Below are positions 7,273 to 15,589 of a DNA stretch of 64,000 nucleotides, in pieces. The stretch covers positions 186,001-250,000 of the forward strand of contig JOBE01000001.1 of the NCBI GenBank assembly GCA_000717735.1. Reading direction: 5' to 3'. This DNA comes from Streptomyces griseoluteus (GTDB lineage Bacteria > Actinomycetota > Actinomycetes > Streptomycetales > Streptomycetaceae). Made by a program: the position numbers and the translations under genes. The notes below the pieces were generated by a model that saw only the letters and a program-made list of their open reading frames with translations, had not been told where the DNA came from and did no database searches. The number at the start of each line of letters is the position of its first letter. Position 1 is the stretch's first letter.

Positions 7273-9512
7273 CGGACGATCCCCTCGGTAGGGCCCGTGG
7301 GTTCCGCCCCGGGCAGCAACCCGCACAGGGCGAAGAGCGAAAGGAGCGGCGCGAGGACCCGGCGCGGCCGGGCCCCGTGCGGAAACCGGTCGCCGCGTGC
7401 CTGTCCGCCGGTCGCGGCGACGAAGTGCAGGGTGCAGTCGGCGCAGTCGTCGAAGGGCTTGAGCCAGGCGGGGCTGGCGTGCTGGGCGAGGAAGGCGTAC
7501 GCGTCCCGGCTCTCGTCCCGGGGGACGGCGGGGTCGTGGGGGCCGGGCAGGGCGCGGCCGAGCCAGCGGTCGACGACCGGCTCGAAGCGCACCAGGTCGC
7601 TCTTGTTGACGGCGAGCGCGGCCGGGGCCGCGACGAGCCCGCCGCGCTGCCGTGGGATGCGGTTCAGGACGGTGGCGAAGGCCTCGTCGCCGAGGTCGCG
7701 CCGGCGCAGCCCGCTCTGTTCCCGTACCGGGTCGAGGGAGGGCATCCGGAGCGCGCGCAGCGGGTCGAGGACGAAGATGAACGCGTCGACGCCCATGAGG
7801 AAGCGGCCGACCTCGCTGTCCTGGGCGAGGTCCTCGCCCGCGAGGTCGAAGAAGACGACGGGCCGGGGTGTCGCGCCGCCCGCGGAGACGAGCAGCCCGT
7901 CGGCGAACCGCGCGAAAGTCTGCTGCCCTGTGCGCCCCAACTGCCTCCCCTGTTGCAGACTTTGGACGCGCTCGCGCAGATAGGTGCGGTGCGCCTCGGG
8001 GTTGAGCGGCCGGCATTTCAGTCCGTACGGTTCGAGGCCGCCGACTTCGACCTCGCCGAGCATGGCGGCGAGGAGGTGGGTCTTGCCGACGGAGGAGCTG
8101 CCGACGAGGGCGATGGAGAGCGGCTCCCCGTTCGTGAGGTAGGGCACGGGCAGTTCGTGCCCCTCGTCGCCGTCCCGGGTGTGGGGACAGAGGTGGTACG
8201 CCTTGCGCAGGGCGTCCGCCCGGTGGCCGGGGCGGCGTTCGTTGCTCAGGTCGAGCGGGATGCGGTTGCCCTTGGTGTCGATGGTGACGAGCAGCCGTTC
8301 GTCGTACTCGACGGGGAGCAGACAGTGCGGGCACATCCGGCTCCGGGCCGGCGGCGCGGGGACGGGTTCCGGCGCGGGCGCGGCGGGGCGGGCCGCTTCG
8401 TCGCCGCCGAAGACCCGGCGGAACACGGAGGTACGCGCGGGCCGCGGGTCCTGGACCTCCGGGGCGTCTCCCGCCGGTCCCGCGCCTGGCCGGGCTCCCC
8501 CGGACAGGGCGCGCTTGCGCGCGATCTGGGTGTCGTACTCGGCGCGCCGGCGGTCGAGCGGGTCGGCCGCCCCCGCGCCGGTGGCGAGCGGGTCGGGTAC
8601 GTGGAGGAGCCGCAGCAGCTCGGCCGGGTGCGGGCGCCGCTCCGCGTTCCGGGCGAAGAGACCGCTGTGTTCGAGGGCGGCGAGCCGCCGGTAGTCGGCG
8701 AGGTCCGCCGGGGGGCCCTCGCCCTGGTCGGGGCGGCCGGAGAGCAGGTAGTAGGCGATCTCGGCGACGGACCACAGGTCGTCGCGCGGGTCGGCGGCGC
8801 CGTGGCCCACGCGCTGTTCGGGCGAGGCCCAGGGGGCGGCGCCGAAGGGCTCGCGGGTCTCCCCGGCGCGCAGTGCCGCGTACGGTTCGCAGAGCCGCAC
8901 CCGTACGCCGTCCCACCGTACGGTGTCGGGCGTGATCGCCCGGTGGACGAGGTCCACGTCGCCCAGGAGGCGTACGGCCATGGCGAGTTGGCCGGTGATC
9001 CGCTCCTGGTCCTCGGCGCCGAGGCGCCCCGCCCAGTCGGAGAGCGGACGCCCGCCCGGCGGCCGGTACAGCACGAACGGCTCGGCCGCCGTCAGGTCGA
9101 AGCCGACGACCCGGGGCAGCACCGCGCCGAACTTGGACCCCCCGTAGCGTCGTTCGAGGGCCACGGCGGCGGCCACCTCGCGCTCCATGAGCCCGTACGC
9201 CTCGGGGTCGCCCTGCGCGGACGAGGTGAGGCGGTACTGGTGGACCGGTACCGCCCCCGTGCCCAGGAGGGCCCGGCGGACGAGGACGCCCGGACGTCCC
9301 GGGGGCCTGCGGTCCTCCCCGTACCGGACGGCGAAGCGGACCTGCGCCTCCTGGTGGTTCAGGAACTCCAGCTCCTGGTAGTACGGGTGGGGCGGCGGGC
9401 TCGGCTCACCGAGGTGGTCGGGGTGGTCCGGGCCCATGGGCTGCTGCGGGTCGGGCGGGCGGTGGGCGTCGTGCGGGCTGTCCGGGTCGTGCGGGCGGTT
9501 CGGGTCGGTCAC
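7269..9512 (-). CDS. Pseudokinase - zinc ribbon - DO-GTPase2-type GTPase fusion
   Basis: This 747-residue protein has three parts. Residues about 45-305 resemble a eukaryotic-type protein kinase, but the catalytic loop reads H-R-A-I-T-P-D-T (190-197, Ala replacing the catalytic Asp) and the DFG position reads C-E-P, while A-P-W-A-S-P-E-Q is kept, so it is probably catalytically dead. Residues 394-442 carry C-x2-C and a later C-x-H, a likely zinc ribbon. Residues 465-747 form a TRAFAC-type GTPase: G1 G-S-S-S-V-G-K-T (471-478), G3 D-L-A-G-E-D (556-561) and G4 N-K-S-D (636-639). The G-domain fits the double-GTPase 2 family of conflict systems. It starts with GTG in a GTGA overlap with the previous gene, with GGAG as ribosome binding site. 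Confidence 0.85.
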   Translation of the reverse strand: MTDPNRPHDPDSPHDAHRPPDPQQPMGPDHPDHLGEPSPPPHPYYQELEFLNHQEAQVRFAVRYGEDRRPPGRPGVLVRRALLGTGAVPVHQYRLTSSAQGDPEAYGLMEREVAAAVALERRYGGSKFGAVLPRVVGFDLTAAEPFVLYRPPGGRPLSDWAGRLGAEDQERITGQLAMAVRLLGDVDLVHRAITPDTVRWDGVRVRLCEPYAALRAGETREPFGAAPWASPEQRVGHGAADPRDDLWSVAEIAYYLLSGRPDQGEGPPADLADYRRLAALEHSGLFARNAERRPHPAELLRLLHVPDPLATGAGAADPLDRRRAEYDTQIARKRALSGGARPGAGPAGDAPEVQDPRPARTSVFRRVFGGDEAARPAAPAPEPVPAPPARSRMCPHCLLPVEYDERLLVTIDTKGNRIPLDLSNERRPGHRADALRKAYHLCPHTRDGDEGHELPVPYLTNGEPLSIALVGSSSVGKTHLLAAMLGEVEVGGLEPYGLKCRPLNPEAHRTYLRERVQSLQQGRQLGRTGQQTFARFADGLLVSAGGATPRPVVFFDLAGEDLAQDSEVGRFLMGVDAFIFVLDPLRALRMPSLDPVREQSGLRRRDLGDEAFATVLNRIPRQRGGLVAAPAALAVNKSDLVRFEPVVDRWLGRALPGPHDPAVPRDESRDAYAFLAQHASPAWLKPFDDCADCTLHFVAATGGQARGDRFPHGARPRRVLAPLLSLFALCGLLPGAEPTGPTEGIVR

Positions 9513-12112
9513 CGTTCTCCTGCCTCCTCAGCGCGGACGGTGTGCACGACGTCCGTGCGCAGGGGTACGAGACGGAGGATGCCGGCGTGGCGCCCCGCAC
9601 CGGTCCACACGACGTCCTCGGCGGTACCCCGCCAGACGTCCTCCCCCGCTGCCCCGCGCCGCATCGCCTCGGGCACGAAGCGGACCTGGCGGGCGGCGAG
9701 CGGGTCGTGGGAGAGCAGCCGCAGGTGCTCCGGGCCGCAGAGCGCCACCGTGCGGCCGGGGTCGTCCTCGGCGAGCAGCAGCCGGGCCACCGCGTCCGGG
9801 GCGACCCCGGTGAGCCGGGCGGCGTCGGGCCGGTCGGAACGGTCGGTGAAGACGGTGGCGAGGCCGAACAGCGCGTCCGGGTCGCGCAGACCGTCGTACC
9901 GGGGTGGCGGTGACGCGGCGACGTCGCGTTCGAGGCGGACCCGGGTCTCGTCCATGAGTTCCGCCATCCGCTGCTCGTGGACGGCGGACACGGCGGCTCC
10001 GGGGTCGCGCTCGATGCCCGCCCAGCACCGGTCGAGGATCAGCAGGGTGCCGGCGACCAGGTCGGCGACGAGCGTGTCGACGAGCAGGGGGCCGCCGTCC
10101 CCGTACCGCCGCTCCAGCCAGGCGGGCGCGGGCAGGGACAGGGGCTCGCCCGGCGGGGCGGCGGGAACGGTGGTACGGCGAGGGCCGCGAGGGTCACGGC
10201 CGGGGGCACCGGGCGCGTACGGGGACGCGGGCGGGTCCGGCGGCGGTGCCGGGGCACGTACCGGATCGGGTTCCTCGTCCATGTCGGACCAGACGTCCTC
10301 CTCACCGCCGTCCGCCGACCAGTCGTCCCAACTCCAGGACGCCGTACCGCCGTCGGCGGCCGGTGGCGTTACGTCTTCGGTCTCCGCGCCTGCCAGGTCC
10401 GACGGCTGCTCGTACGACAGCCCCGACGGATCCGGCTGGCCGTGGCCGTCGGCCGTCTCCGCGAGGCCCCGGAGCAGCCGGGCCACCGCCCCCGCCCCGG
10501 CCGAGCAGTGGTGCCGCACCTCGGCGAAGAGCCAGTCGTGCACGGCCGTCGTGACGACCAGGGCCTGCGTCTCCCGCAGGATCCGCCAGGCCTCCTCCGG
10601 GTCCGCCCGCGCCCACCAGTCGTCCACGGCCCGCGTCCAGTCGCGCAGCGCGAGGAGGACGACGGCCGCCACGGAGACGGCGAGCGCCACGGCCGCCGTC
10701 CAGGGGGGCGGTCCGAGGTACAGCCCGAGGCCCGCCCCCGCGAGGCCGCCGGCCAGACCGCCGAAGAGCCGGGGCGCCGCACCCGTGGCGCCGCCGCCGT
10801 CGATCCGCCCGTCGGGCGAGCGGTTCGGCCTGCGCCGCAGCATCAGATGGGCGAGTCCGGCGGCGAGCACGCCGACGGCCGGGCCGAGGACCCAGCCGAG
10901 GACCGGCCAGACCCCGGCGATCAGCGCCAGGACCCCGGTCACGGCGAGGGCCGCGGGGCGCGAACCGCCGGCGGTGAAGGGGTGGCGGGCACCGAGCCTG
11001 CGCAGCCGCTCCGGTCCGCAGACCACGTCGAGCCGGGCGAGCCGGGCGGCGCTGCCGACGGGTGCGGTACGGGCGGAGAGCGCGGCGAGCCGGGCCGCCA
11101 CGGACCGTAGCGGCAGCCCCTTGCCGATGAGGTCGTGGGTGTGGTCACGCAGGGCGGGGACGATCCCCGCCCGTGACATCTCCCGTGGCATCTCCGGCAG
11201 TTCGACGCCCCGGTCACGCAGCACGCCCCGGTGTTCGGCGGTGGGCCGGCTGCCGCCCGCCGCGCCGAACGCGTCCGCGACGGCCGTCCGGAACCGCTCC
11301 AGCTCCTCCGTCACCCGTTCGATGTCGCCCGGCAGGTCGACGGTGCGGGCGGCCCCGCCGAGCAGCCCCGCCGCGCCTCGTATCCGCCGGTAGCCGTCGA
11401 CGGCGACACCGACGGCCTCGTCGCAGGCGGCGAGCCGGGAGCCCGCCCGGCCCTGCGGCGGGAGCCAGCGGTGATCGGCGAGGGAACGCGGAACGCCCTC
11501 GTCGAGGAGCAGCGCGAGGGCGGCCGGCACCTGTTCGGCGGAGGCGGCGCCGGCCGGGACGTCCGGACCGGTGAGCCCTTCCACCGCCTGCCGCCAGGCA
11601 CGCGCCCGCGCCTCGTCGGTGAGGTCGTGCTCCAGTACGCGCACGGCGGGCACGGCGACGCCGTGCACCACCTCGCCCAGTGCGCGCAGGACGGCGTCGA
11701 AGACCTCGGGCGTGGACAGGACGTCGACGAGCGGGCGCAGGACGGCCTCGCCCGGGACGCCGTCCTCCGCCGTGTCGAACAGCCACAGGACCCCGGCGGC
11801 GGGCGGACGCAGGGTGAGGGTGCGGCTCAGGTTCCGTTCGCTCCGGGAGCCGACGGCGAGGCAGACGATGTGGGCGGGCCCGTAGGACGAGAGGCGTTCG
11901 TAGAGCAGTTGGTGGGAGACGAGCCGGTCGGCGTCGTCGAGGACGAGGAAGCGCCGCTCGCCGCCGGGCTGCGGGGCGTCCAGGGCGGTGCGCACGGCGG
12001 CGTCGTGGCCGGAGCCGCCGGCGGCGCCGTGGTCGTACGCGCCCGCCGTCCGCAGGTCGAGGCAGACGGCGTGGCCGGGCAGCGGCCGTTCGGGCAGGAC
12101 GTTCGGGCTCAC
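9509..12112 (-). CDS. Large membrane protein of the conflict operon, unknown family
   Basis: I do not recognise this 867-residue protein. The first 300 residues are soluble-looking; a fold start near residue 55 (R-F-L-V-L-D-D-A-D) resembles a Walker B strand, but I see no P-loop before it. Residues about 375-410 and 440-485 contain two pairs of hydrophobic segments, so it is an integral membrane protein with roughly four membrane passes. A long acidic and Pro-rich linker (about 555-640) leads to a soluble C-terminal domain of about 220 residues. It overlaps its neighbours by 4 bp on both sides, which ties it to the GTPase and the tubulin-like gene. It may anchor the complex to the membrane, but this is only inferred from topology. 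Confidence 0.75.
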   Translation of the reverse strand: MSPNVLPERPLPGHAVCLDLRTAGAYDHGAAGGSGHDAAVRTALDAPQPGGERRFLVLDDADRLVSHQLLYERLSSYGPAHIVCLAVGSRSERNLSRTLTLRPPAAGVLWLFDTAEDGVPGEAVLRPLVDVLSTPEVFDAVLRALGEVVHGVAVPAVRVLEHDLTDEARARAWRQAVEGLTGPDVPAGAASAEQVPAALALLLDEGVPRSLADHRWLPPQGRAGSRLAACDEAVGVAVDGYRRIRGAAGLLGGAARTVDLPGDIERVTEELERFRTAVADAFGAAGGSRPTAEHRGVLRDRGVELPEMPREMSRAGIVPALRDHTHDLIGKGLPLRSVAARLAALSARTAPVGSAARLARLDVVCGPERLRRLGARHPFTAGGSRPAALAVTGVLALIAGVWPVLGWVLGPAVGVLAAGLAHLMLRRRPNRSPDGRIDGGGATGAAPRLFGGLAGGLAGAGLGLYLGPPPWTAAVALAVSVAAVVLLALRDWTRAVDDWWARADPEEAWRILRETQALVVTTAVHDWLFAEVRHHCSAGAGAVARLLRGLAETADGHGQPDPSGLSYEQPSDLAGAETEDVTPPAADGGTASWSWDDWSADGGEEDVWSDMDEEPDPVRAPAPPPDPPASPYAPGAPGRDPRGPRRTTVPAAPPGEPLSLPAPAWLERRYGDGGPLLVDTLVADLVAGTLLILDRCWAGIERDPGAAVSAVHEQRMAELMDETRVRLERDVAASPPPRYDGLRDPDALFGLATVFTDRSDRPDAARLTGVAPDAVARLLLAEDDPGRTVALCGPEHLRLLSHDPLAARQVRFVPEAMRRGAAGEDVWRGTAEDVVWTGAGRHAGILRLVPLRTDVVHTVRAEEAGER

Positions 12113-15100
12113 TCCGCCTCCCCGCGCGGGGCGCCGTGGTCCGGGCCGTGATCCGGTCCGAAGCCGGGTCCCCAGTCCGGTTCCGGCTCCAGCTCCCAGT
12201 CGCCCTCGTAGGCGGACGGCCGTGGCGGCCGCACCTCGGCGGCCGGGGCGTGGACGGGGGCGGGCGGGTCGCCGTAGGCGGTCCGGGGATCGGGCCGGTC
12301 ACCGGCTCCGTGGCCCGTTCCGTTCTCGTACGCGATGCGGGGGGCGGCCTGCTCCGGCACCGGTACCGGCCCATGGCTCTGGCCGCGTCCCTGCGCCCGA
12401 CCGCCGCGCGGCCCGTGCCGTTCGTACAGGGTTCGCAGGTTGGAGCGCGTCGCGCGGGCCGCCCTGGGGAAGCGCATCTCCAGGGCGCCGGGGTAGGTGA
12501 CCTCCCAGAAGTGGCGCAGCGGGGCCAGCCATTCGGCGTCGTGCTCGCCGTACCCCCCGCGCCCCCGGTGGTCATCGGGATCGCCGTACTCCGCGGCGAG
12601 TTCCTCGATCAGGGCGAGCTGGCGCGGGGCGACCTGCTCCACGAAGTGGGTGAAGAGCGGGGACGGTGCCGCCGGCACCTGCGCGAGGCCCTTGGGCAGG
12701 GCCTGCATGAGGCGCTCGCAGAACTGCTCGATGATCTGCCCCTCGTCGAGCAGCGCCCAGCGCTCGTACGCGCGCAGCAGCCCCGCCCAGCTCGACAGCG
12801 AGCCGTCGAAGCCTTCGAGGCGGAGCGACATGGTCGCGGACTCGCCGTCCTGGAGGCGGATGCGGACGACGTGGGGCGAGCCCGCCTGGCCCTCGGCGTC
12901 GACGTGTCCGTTCCACATCGCGCAGAGCAGCCGGTGCAGGATCCGCTGCCGGTCGTGTTCGGTGGAGACCAGCCAGTCGTCCTGGTAGCCGAGCCGCTGG
13001 CGCCAGTGCAGGAAGTCGTCCTCGCCGGCCGCGTCGCGGGCCTCGGACCAGAGGCCGAGGACGCTGCGGACCTCGGAGATGTCGGTGAGGTTCATGCCGC
13101 TGCGGAAGAAGACGACGGTGATGGAGTCGGTGTCGCCCGCGCGGCTCTCCGGGATCACCCGGGAGGGCAGGTTGAGCTCCTGCTCCAGGTAGTCGCGGGC
13201 GCGGCCGTCGGACTCGCTCGCCGGGTGCACGATGAGGATCTTGAGCGGGCCGCTGCCGTCGGGGACGAAGCCCACCGGGATGAGGCCGGCGAGCCGGGCC
13301 CTGAACTGGTCGAGCCAGCGCGGGTCGACCTTCGCCTCCGCGGTCTCGCCGCCCGAGGCGGCGCGGAGCAGCAGCTCCATGGAGGGCAGCAGGGGGCGGG
13401 CGAAGACGTCCTCGTTGGCCTCGCCGAAGAGGCGTTTGACCCGCCGCTCCACGACCTGCTTGATCTCCTTCACCGCCGCGCCGGACGAGCGGCGGACCGC
13501 GTCGAGGGCCCGGCGCCAGTCGTCGGGTCCGACGAGCCGGCCGAGGAGGGCCGCGGCGTCGGCGTTCTCCGGCAGTCCCAGGCTCTGGGCGAGCCGGTCG
13601 ACGACGTCGTCGTAGAAGGCGCGCAGGGTGTTCTGCGGGGGCAGCAGATAGGCGATGCCCGCCCGGTCGTCGCGGTAGAGGTCGCGGCGGCGGTCGGCGA
13701 AGGCCTTCGCCTCGTCGTGCTCGTGGGCGCGCAGGGCCTTGGCGAGTTCGGCGACCTCGACGGTGACGCGGTTCAGGGACGGCCGCCACTGGGCTTCGCC
13801 GGCCTGCCAGCCGCGGTGCCAGAGGGTCCGGGCCCGCCACTGGTACCAGGCCTCCTGGGCGGCGAGGGCGTCCTGCACGTCGGGGTCGCTCCAGCGGGCG
13901 GGTACGACGCCGCCGACGCTGCCCCTGACCGAGGGGATGGCGGGGGCGGCGGGCTGGACGTTCGGCGGCCGTTCGGGTTCGTTGCGCCGGTTGTCGAGCA
14001 TGCCGGTGAAGCCCTCCTTCGCCACCCGGTCGGGGTGGCCGGGGAGGCCCGCGAGGACGACTTCGACCTGGAACGGGTCGAGCCGGCCGAGGAGTTCGCG
14101 GACCCCGGCACTGGGCCTGAAGTCCTCGGTGAGGCGCGGGATCTCGCGGGCGAGGCTGCTGTCGAGGCGGCGCAGGGCCTCTTCCATGTCGCCGAGCCGG
14201 TTCCGCAGCTCCTGGGTGATCTTCCCCTTGCCGCGCGGGAGTTGCTCGGGTGCGGGGACGTCCGGGGCCTCCCGGCTCCAGAGCCGGCCGATGCCTGAGC
14301 GGGTGAACAGGTCGCGGACCTGTTCCTGTCCTTCCCGGTCGGGCCTGCGGGCGCGCTCGGCCATGGCGCGTACCGCCTGGGCGAGGAGCCGGGCGGCGAC
14401 GATCTCGGCGAGGTCGTCGACGGGCACGGTGAGCGAGGCGGCGAGGCTGGTGGACATGCCGCGGTAACCGATGCCGCTGCGGGCCGGGGTGGAGCGTTCC
14501 ACGCTCTTGTTGATGAAGCTGGCGGCGAAGGACTGGTAGTCCTCCTCTGCGTGGGTCGCCGAGCCGTTGTCCTTGCCGAGGTCGGTGCCGATCAGCGACA
14601 TGACCATGGCGGCGATGGAGCGGCGCAGGTCGTCGCTGCCGATGACGGACGGCTTGGAGAAGAGGAACGCGGTCTGCATGGTGGCGGGGCGCAGCGCGAC
14701 GACGCCGTCGCCGGGGTACGTGACGCTGAGCCTGCCGCGGTCCTCGACGTCGCCGACCTGGTCGAGCGCGTCGGGCACGTTCTGGTCGTCGACGAGCCGC
14801 GAGAGGTCCACCAGGGCGCGGGCCGAGTTGAGTTCGGCCTCGCGTCCGCCGCCCGCCTCGGGCGGGAACGCGGACGGCATGACGACGAGCGGGTAGATCT
14901 TCACGCCGGGCACCCGGGCGTTGCGGAACTCGTGCCCGATGAGGTGGATGAAGTCGTAGAAGATGCCGGCGCCGGTGCCTCCGGCGACGGAGAAGGCGAC
15001 GAACACGTCGCAGCCCCGGATCCGGTTGCCGCCGACCCGCCGGAGGTCGCCCGCGGACTGTCCGATGGCACTGATGGCCTCGCGGAGCTGGCGCAGGACG

Positions 15101-15567
15101 GGTTCGAGTCCGGAGCGCAGGGTCGCGAACAGCGCGGCGCGGCCGACGGTCGGCAGCTGTCCCGCCCCGTTGTTGAGGGGGGCGACGCGCGGCTGGCGGG
15201 CCTGCGGCGGCAGCCAGAGCCGCGTCTCCTCGGGGACGGAGACGCGCAGCATGCGGGTCACCTCGGGCGAGGAGTCGAAGTCGGTGGGCAGCAGGTCGCG
15301 GACCATCCGGGAGGTACGGGCGAAGGCGGCGCCCTCGGCTCCCTTGGCCCGGAACTGCGGCTGGCCGAGCAGTTCGCCCTCGCTGAAGTCGGCGTAGACG
15401 AACTGGAGGCAGTCGGGCAGCTGGAAGGGCAGCCGCCGGCCGCCGTCGACGAGGTCGGTGCCGTCGGGGCCGCAGAGCTCCCGGCGCAGGCCGCGTTCGA
15501 GTTCGCTGCCGATGCGTCCGCCGGTGCCGCCGAGTCCGACGAAGAGCATGGGCTGGTAGATCTTCAT
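12109..15567 (-). CDS. Tubulin/FtsZ-like GTPase (Tubulin_2 family), 1152 aa
   Basis: The N-terminus L-F-V-G-L-G-G-T-G-G (8-17) is the first nucleotide-binding glycine loop, and residues 194-201 read V-A-G-G-T-G-A-G, the tubulin/FtsZ signature. About 450 residues of GTPase core are followed by a long helical and mixed C-terminal region to residue 1152, with a Pro/Glu/Asp-rich tail. This architecture fits the large tubulin-like proteins (PF13809) of actinomycete gene clusters, not the 400-residue cell division FtsZ. It probably binds GTP and may polymerise. The start at 15567 has GAGGAG 6 nt upstream; the vWA gene ends 22 bp before it and the membrane protein gene overlaps its end by 4 bp. Confidence 0.85.
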   Translation of the reverse strand: MKIYQPMLFVGLGGTGGRIGSELERGLRRELCGPDGTDLVDGGRRLPFQLPDCLQFVYADFSEGELLGQPQFRAKGAEGAAFARTSRMVRDLLPTDFDSSPEVTRMLRVSVPEETRLWLPPQARQPRVAPLNNGAGQLPTVGRAALFATLRSGLEPVLRQLREAISAIGQSAGDLRRVGGNRIRGCDVFVAFSVAGGTGAGIFYDFIHLIGHEFRNARVPGVKIYPLVVMPSAFPPEAGGGREAELNSARALVDLSRLVDDQNVPDALDQVGDVEDRGRLSVTYPGDGVVALRPATMQTAFLFSKPSVIGSDDLRRSIAAMVMSLIGTDLGKDNGSATHAEEDYQSFAASFINKSVERSTPARSGIGYRGMSTSLAASLTVPVDDLAEIVAARLLAQAVRAMAERARRPDREGQEQVRDLFTRSGIGRLWSREAPDVPAPEQLPRGKGKITQELRNRLGDMEEALRRLDSSLAREIPRLTEDFRPSAGVRELLGRLDPFQVEVVLAGLPGHPDRVAKEGFTGMLDNRRNEPERPPNVQPAAPAIPSVRGSVGGVVPARWSDPDVQDALAAQEAWYQWRARTLWHRGWQAGEAQWRPSLNRVTVEVAELAKALRAHEHDEAKAFADRRRDLYRDDRAGIAYLLPPQNTLRAFYDDVVDRLAQSLGLPENADAAALLGRLVGPDDWRRALDAVRRSSGAAVKEIKQVVERRVKRLFGEANEDVFARPLLPSMELLLRAASGGETAEAKVDPRWLDQFRARLAGLIPVGFVPDGSGPLKILIVHPASESDGRARDYLEQELNLPSRVIPESRAGDTDSITVVFFRSGMNLTDISEVRSVLGLWSEARDAAGEDDFLHWRQRLGYQDDWLVSTEHDRQRILHRLLCAMWNGHVDAEGQAGSPHVVRIRLQDGESATMSLRLEGFDGSLSSWAGLLRAYERWALLDEGQIIEQFCERLMQALPKGLAQVPAAPSPLFTHFVEQVAPRQLALIEELAAEYGDPDDHRGRGGYGEHDAEWLAPLRHFWEVTYPGALEMRFPRAARATRSNLRTLYERHGPRGGRAQGRGQSHGPVPVPEQAAPRIAYENGTGHGAGDRPDPRTAYGDPPAPVHAPAAEVRPPRPSAYEGDWELEPEPDWGPGFGPDHGPDHGAPRGEAE

Positions 15568-15589
15568 GTCGTTCTCCTCGGTGACCCGT

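Noticed and set aside
7273..8916. N-terminal extension of the GAP1-like gene up to 8916
   Set aside because: The added sequence is low-complexity Arg/Pro and lies fully inside the GTPase gene in another frame; the ATGA start at 7272 fits better.
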